A stretch of 64,000 bases of DNA. Origin: Sistotremastrum niveocremeum HHB9708. Its lineage: Eukaryota > Basidiomycota > Agaricomycetes > Sistotremastrales > Sistotremastraceae. Made by a program: the position numbers and the translations under genes. The notes beneath the pieces were generated by a model. That model saw nothing but the letters and a program-made list of their open reading frames with translations, made no database searches and was not told the origin of the DNA. Shown here piece after piece: positions 58,557-64,000 of the stretch. Location: positions 360,991 to 424,990 of the forward strand of contig KV419406.1 of NCBI GenBank assembly GCA_001630475.1, read 5' to 3'. Numbering within the stretch: the first letter of the stretch is position 1; every line of letters begins with the position of its first letter.

Positions 58557-60673
58557 ATGAATCCCACTACCCCCCCTCGAAATGTCACGGCTCTTCCCCC
58601 CACTGACACTCCTATGCGCACGAACAGTTCACCCCTTCTGCACGCTCCGCTGGATGGTCAGGCCGAGTTGTTAAAGAAAATGGAAGCAGAACTCCGAGGC
58701 TCGGTGGCGTTGTCCACGACCTTGATACCAGCCCTTGTCGCCAAATCATTCATGCCGCATACAGCTGCACAATTTGTGCGAGATAACTGGGATAAGAAAG
58801 CTCGCACATGGAGAGGATGGCCCCGTGGAAATCCTCCCAACGGAGAGAAGGGCTGGTATCCACCTTTGGCTCGACTATGCAACGATATCCATGAAGCAGG
58901 ATTGCCCGGTCAGAAACGACAGCCGGATGACCCGTATTTTCTCGTGACAGAGGAACGTCTTCTCCTGTCCTCCATCGATGAAATAGGGGGTGTCAAACCT
59001 GATCTAATTTTTGGACCCGATCGCGTTTACCCCGGAGATTGCGCTACTGCCTTGTCTTTCATAGAGGTCAAGATCGATAAGTTGGATCTACAGCTCTACC
59101 AAAGTGCCACCTATGCTCGAGCACTCTTTGCTCATCGCCATGATCTCCTATATGTTTATGGTGTTCTAGCAGATAAAACTCAGGCACGATTTGCACGATT
59201 TGACAGATCTGGGATCGTAGTCTCGGAGCCCGTGCCCATAAACGACCCGAACCCAGAGGGTCAATTTCTTTTGGGCATTAGTGGACTGACACGGCTCGTA
59301 TCCGGTTCGGAACTGAGGGATGCTAGCATGCCGCGGACAGGTACTCGTTACAAGCAAGGCTCGCCCGATGCTATTCTTGTCTCGGCTGAAGTCCAGAAAC
59401 AAATCGGGGGCATCACAGGTGATCCAAAGAGTCCGTTGTTTCTGTCGGTCCTCCGTACAATCTACGCCAATATTACCGTTCGCGGACGAGCGACCCGTAT
59501 ATATGAGGTCGGCCTACCGGACGGCCGAAAATTCCTAATGAAAGATGCCTGGAAAGACATAGATAGGTTGCACGAAGGATCTGTTCTGTCAAAGTGTAGC
59601 GGTAGGTTCGGACTGCCACACTATGTCGCTCATTGGTATCCTGGCGACCACAAGACAGACTTTCCTGTCTCTGGAGCCCTTCATCCTAGGAGAGGTCCAC
59701 TGGGCAGAGAGCGCAGGGAGCACGTTCGCACCCTCATGAATCCTCCCGGATCACCCTTATCCGTTTATCGAGACTATCCAGAAATTGTCCTGTGGTCTGT
59801 ACATTCTACCATCCTAGGTAAGCTCTGCGGCCTCTAGTTGATCCATTGCTGAGAAGTATCAGGTCATTGGGGTTTACGCAAGAGCGGTTATGTGCACCGT
59901 GACGTTAGCTGCGACAATATAATTGTCCTGGAAGCCCCAATCCCTAGTTCGAATTACAGGAACTTTCGAGAGTGAGTGATGTTCGTCATTTTCATAGAAT
60001 CCTCAGTGACTCAAGACTCTCCATACATCATAGCATTCCCACGCGCCACTTCGCCACCGGGTGTGCTGCATTGCTCATTGACCTCGACATGGCCATCGAA
60101 GTAGATTCACAAGAAGACCGAATTTATCTTCCCGTGGAACACCGTAGTGTAAGTTCACTCGCTCATGACTTGAACTGTCCTCACAGATCATTTACGCAGG
60201 GAGCAAACGCTTTCATGTCGTTGAGGCTTCAAGGAGCACTCAAGACACGCCCGCGCCATACTTTTCATGACGACTTAGAGTCCTTCTTCTGGGTGCTTCT
60301 CTGGGTGGCGTTCGGGGTTGCTCCGCAACCTGAAAGCCGGACCGGTCGATTGTCCGATGCGGAGCTCGAGAGATGGGAAGGCTCAATCGAAGAATTAGTT
60401 CGAACGTGCATTTCCAAGGTACGAACCTCTGAATTCCGCAAGCAAACAAGGGACAAGTATTACTTGGTGTCTGCGCAAGTATGGGATCAGGAGATATCGT
60501 GTTTTTCGCGCAGCTCCGAACCCTACGTGCCAGTGTGTCGTGCACTAGTCAATGTGTTGTTCGATCGACATAACCCATTCAGTGCATTAGATGAAGAGAC
60601 TGCTTATAACACAGTCCTGGACCTCATTTCCACAGCCATCAATGGTCTCGAGGGCTGGCACGAAAGGCGTTGA
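58557..60673 (+). CDS. FunK1-family protein kinase C with PD-(D/E)xK-like N-terminal motif
   Basis: Exons 58557-59817, 59863-59971, 60034-60148 and 60200-60673 close to 652 residues. The second exon is 109 bp, as in copies A and B. Kinase landmarks: KFLMKDAW, FGLPHYVAHW, HWGLRKSGYVHRDVSCDN (full HRD), LLIDLDMAIEV, and FHDDLESFFWVLLW. N-terminal to it, residues about 145-190 read KPDLIF, then LSFIEVKIDKLDLQLYQSA: a D..(x)n..E-x-K arrangement followed by a helix with Gln, the signature of PD-(D/E)xK nuclease folds. This motif is absent from copies A and B. Kinase family assignment is firm; a nuclease-like fold is inference. Confidence 0.9.
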
Positions 60674-61085
60674 ACTCTTCGAATGGGCTCGTCAAGAGTT
60701 AATTCGATATTTCTCTGTCTCTGAGGTGTTTCAAAGTACGTAGAGTATCGCTGCGAATGTATTGATCTCATAGCGACATGTATGAATTTTCACACAATTT
60801 TTCAATACCGTCCGTTGTCTCCAACCAACGGAAAGTCATTTAATATTTGTCACGAGCATACTCACATGCACAGCGCTAGCCTAGTATCATATTCAATCGC
60901 GTTCCGTCTCAAAAGATTTTCTACTGTAGAGCCTGGGTCGTCCACTTGGCTGTGTGCTGCTCAGGCTGAAGAGCGTACGAATGATAAAGTATGGGAGGAC
61001 CGCTATAGGGGGTGTTCTGATACACGAAAATAATGTCGGTCGGGAATGATCTATACAGGAATTACATGGCTAGTAAGTGGTATTG
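60674..61085. other. Intergenic, 412 bp, convergent 3' ends
   Basis: Between FunK1 C (plus) and Msp1 (minus). No feature seen. Confidence 0.5.
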
Positions 61086-62719
61086 TCAATCTAAATTTTC
61101 GATCGTGTCTATTCGAGATCGATCAACAACAAGCTGGCTGGTATCAATAATAGTATCAGCATTCCCAATCAGGAAATCATTTATCGTCAACGGTCGCATC
61201 GTATATCCCTATGAAAGGCGAATGAATATCCAGAAAGCCAGAATCGACAGATTGATCAAGTAAAGACGTACTTCTGTTCTAGCCTTTGCCATGATCGCGG
61301 GATCACCACCATGCTCTCGCATGTATTCTCGAACGGGGACCATGGCTGCGTTTCGGCATATCTCCTTCAGATCGGACCCTGATAATCCTTCCGTTTGCAT
61401 TGCCAGAGCTTTAGCAGGGAAGTTGGGAGCTAATACGGTATCTTTCAACATCTAAAATGTCGGGCGATAAGTACCAGTAGGGAAGAATGTAAAGGTATGA
61501 CGACGTACGATACGCAGGATAGCTTCGCGCTGCTCGAGGTTGGGCATCGGCACAGCGAATCTCTTCGGCATTCGTCGAATGATGGCAGCGTCGATATCAT
61601 CTGGTCGATTTGTAGCTCCTAGTACGAGGATTCGATCCGAAGCGGAGAGCAGGCCATCCCACAGACTATAGAAGTTCAATCAGTGACGGAGAAAATATGA
61701 ACGATGAAGGGGCCGTACGTCATGAATTCAGCTTTCATCATTCCGGTAACTTCATGATCCATACTCGAGCGTGTGCGCAAGAAAGCATCGATTTCGTCGA
61801 TGAAGATTATACTCGGTTGACACTTTTGAGCGAGACTGAAGACTCCGGCGACGAGCTTATTTGATTCGCCGAACCATTTATTTGTGAGATTCGAGATCTA
61901 GAGAAATACGCGTCAGATAGGATCGGCCGTGGGTGTCCTTACTTGTCGTACCTTCACGTTAACGAAAGTCGCCCCTGACTCCTTAGCTAGCGCTCTCGCC
62001 AGCATTGTCTTCCCGCACCCCGGTGGGCCATAGAGCAGAACACCCTTTGGGGCTCCGGTCAAGGCAGATGATGAAGTGAATAGATTGGGATATAATAAGG
62101 GGAAAATGATGGTTTCTCGCAGCGAGCTCACGATCGGTTCAAGGCCGCCAATATCTGGTCAAATTCATTCAATTCCGGGACATGGCTGAAAATTGTAACC
62201 GGATGCATACCTGAGAAGTTCACGGTGATATCTTCAGGATGAATGATCTCCGATGCTAACTGAGCTAAATGGAGAAGGATGGCATCAGAATCGTGCATAG
62301 TGTGGCAGCGGATGCAAATGATCCTGAGGCGCACCTTCATATTCGTCCAGTTGGACCTCGGGTCTCCCCAACTTCTGCATTATCTGGTTCCCTTTTGCTT
62401 GTAGTGTTCTTCGTTGCTTGCCTTCACCCATATGGTCCATTACGGTCTTTAGTGCCAATGATGAGTTGACCCGTAGTCGTGTAATGTATGAGATGACTCC
62501 ACCATTAGACTATAGTATCCAGCTTCCTTCCAGACGGTTAGTCAGATCCCGTATGTCACAAAGGATCGTTGACGCACCAGCCAGTGTCGCGAGCATCATG
62601 GCCACTGTTCCCCACAAATAGAAAAGCTTGTGAGACAACCGAAACATCATTAGAGCGATGAACGGTTGCTACTTACCATCTATGTACACTTTCTTATCTG
62701 ATAATGAGAATGGCGACAT
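61086..62719 (-). CDS. MSP1: Msp1/ATAD1 AAA ATPase, mitochondrial outer-membrane extractase
   Basis: Multi-exon minus-strand gene of roughly 400 residues. An N-terminal membrane span ([16 protein letters not shown]) anchors it in the mitochondrial outer membrane or peroxisome. Then [18 protein letters not shown], linker [20 protein letters not shown], Walker [19 protein letters not shown], pore-loop NKWFGES, Walker [39 protein letters not shown], and sensor-2 [15 protein letters not shown]. The last exon ([10 protein letters not shown]) restores the family C-terminus; reading through its intron would give a spurious hydrophobic tail. Msp1 pulls mislocalised tail-anchored proteins and stalled precursors out of the membrane. 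The window also codes for two tail-anchored MSP-domain proteins, but no special link is implied. Confidence 0.94.
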
Positions 62720-62815
62720 GGTCGTCGACGATGTGAAAGGAAAGAAAAGGTTGCGCCGGCCGCGTCGCTCGACGACAGAATAAGCCCGAAGTGATGCTTA
62801 CGTCATCAGCGTCTC
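62720..62815. promoter_or_regulatory. Very short divergent promoter, 96 bp
   Basis: Only 96 bp separate the start codons of Msp1 (minus) and ALG11 (plus). It is GC-rich with CGCGTCG-like words and no TATA; both 5' UTRs and promoters must overlap. Confidence 0.6.
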
Positions 62816-64000
62816 ATGCGTGACCCGTCATCGTTCGTGGTACCGCTCCTTCTCTTGCTGCTGCCGTTCTACTTTGGCGGTTCGGTCCTATACTTAGTAT
62901 CACGCTGGGTGCTTCGTGGAGATGAAGGTCGTCGACAACGAGTGCTGAAGAGCTTGGCCGAGGCGGGCTACAGGTCTCAGTCTGGAGATCCGAGACTTGT
63001 TGGATTCTTCCATCCGTACTGGTCAGTCTTGACTACGTGCTACGTCAAGGGTCGTTCTGAATGTACTCAAGCGTGTCTCTGTTTGCAGCAATGCAGGAGG
63101 GGGAGGCGAACGCGTGTTGTGGACTGCTATTTCGTTCTTCCAGAGGACCGAGCCGGACGTAGTGAACGTCGTGTACACGGGTGACGTGGGTGTCTCAAAG
63201 GAGAAAATACTCGCAAATGTCAAGGTGGGTCCTATGATCTTGTCTTGAATACACGGAAGGCCGTAGCTGACGCCTGTGCTCCCCTTCACCCAGGATCGAT
63301 TCAACGTAGCACTCGATCCGCGGTCCATCCACTTTGTCTTTCTGAAATCGCGTGGCCTCGTCGAAGATTCTGCTTGGCCAATGTTCACCCTTTTAGGCCA
63401 AAGTCTGGGCTCCATGTATCTCGTTTGGGAAGCCATAACGCAACTTGTCCCTGATCTGTACATCGGTATCAAAAATTTGCCTCCGTCTGCTCCAAACGGT
63501 TTCGTCGCGTGAACACTGATCGACCTCGTTTATTTCCAGATACGATGGGTTATGCGTTCACTTTCCACGTTGTTCGCCTCTTATGCCACATCCCCGTTGG
63601 AGCCTATGTCCACTATCCCACTATCAGCACCGAGATGTTGAAACGAGTTCGTACGCGAACGGCCGGCCATACGAATTCAGGATCGATCTCTTCGTCCAAA
63701 CTTCTTAGCTCTGTCAAGCTCCTGTGCGTCTGATCTACCAACTTTCCACCGCCGATGAAATCTGACGGACTTTAGATACTATCGATTGTTTATGTTTTGC
63801 TATTCTCGCTCCCTACGGAAGGCCTCGTTTTTAATGGTTAATTCGACTTGGACAAAAAATCACGTTGACGCAGTCCTCCATCACAAAGATCCTCTCTTGA
63901 GCGTTTTTGCAGCCCCGCTGCTATATCTGCTACCTGCTGATGGTCAGAACTGGGAGCTATCAGACTGTAGCATTGTCTATCCGCCATGTGACACAAGTGC
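62816..64000 (+). CDS. ALG11: ALG11, GDP-Man:Man3GlcNAc2-PP-Dol alpha-1,2-mannosyltransferase, 3'-truncated by window edge
   Basis: N-terminal part of the ER glycosyltransferase that adds the fourth and fifth mannoses to the dolichol-linked N-glycan precursor on the cytosolic face. An N-terminal membrane helix ([20 protein letters not shown]) anchors it. Family motifs: [82 protein letters not shown], and [14 protein letters not shown], ending at IVYPPCDTS at the edge. At least four introns are visible (after TACTG near 63023, after GTCAAG near 63222, after ATCG near 63461, and after CTCCT near 63722). The right edge cuts the gene in its glycosyltransferase domain. Confidence 0.95.

Noticed and set aside
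60149-60199. Splice acceptor at CACAG (60186) in FunK1 C
   Set aside because: It gives the wrong phase; the next AG (60199) restores the frame and matches the paralogues.
61209-61265. Hydrophobic C-terminal tail of Msp1 ([11 protein letters not shown]) as a second membrane anchor
   Set aside because: This is intron read-through; splicing to 61200 and below restores the conserved MRPLT ending.

Overview
The window is nuclear DNA from a filamentous basidiomycete, most likely an Agaricomycete. Almost every gene is cut by several short spliceosomal introns of about 48-75 bp with GT..AG ends. Proteins such as the FunK1 kinases, the forkhead factors with an L-x-DPPPG-x-x-P lead-in, and the F-box-like proteins are typical of mushroom-forming fungi. 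There are no operons, no CRISPR array, and I recognised no reverse transcriptase or viral gene. About twenty protein genes, one intron-containing tRNA gene and a few small non-coding repeats can be supported. Exon borders were assigned by eye from splice consensus, reading-frame closure and family conservation.

Layout. 1-5.1 kb holds the 3' part of the TORC2 subunit Tsc11/Rictor and the complex I subunit NDUFS4. 5.9-14.5 kb holds a tail-anchored MSP-domain (VAP-like) gene followed by three consecutive forkhead genes in one orientation. 14.5-17.9 kb is gene-poor and carries a 1.05 kb foldback element. 17.9-22.7 kb is a full-length ABCB multidrug exporter with 15 exons. 22.7-31.2 kb has a large gap, a secreted RNase T1-family ribonuclease and two more MSP-domain genes (a canonical Scs2/VAP and an anchorless paralogue). 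31.9-34.8 kb has a JmjC-domain gene whose 3' third is almost free of CpG, a 133 bp MITE-like element and a tRNA-Val(AAC) gene. 34.8-38.7 kb is gene-poor with a 190 bp direct duplication.

38.7-44.8 kb holds, on the minus strand, a FunK1 kinase, two F-box-like proteins and Aurora kinase between them. 45.3-51.6 kb holds an ER SUN-domain protein (Slp1 type), V-ATPase proteolipid subunit c with a 13-nt microexon, and thioredoxin reductase with an AUG-less, presequence-like 5' extension. 53.6-54.5 kb encodes a membrane-anchored Cu/Zn superoxide dismutase. 55.6-60.7 kb is a head-to-head pair of FunK1 kinases. 61.1-64.0 kb is the Msp1/ATAD1 AAA extractase, divergently arranged with ALG11, which runs off the right edge.

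The genes do not form one pathway. Conserved housekeeping functions (TORC2, complex I, Aurora, V-ATPase, TrxR, Msp1, ALG11) are interspersed with lineage-expanded families: three forkheads, three MSP proteins and three FunK1 kinases. Within each trio the members share intron positions, so they arose by duplication, and in each trio at least one member has lost family-defining residues. The most unusual signals are the abrupt CpG desert inside the JmjC gene, the diverged third forkhead, the nuclease-like motif kept in only one FunK1 copy, and the possible non-AUG mitochondrial form of thioredoxin reductase.
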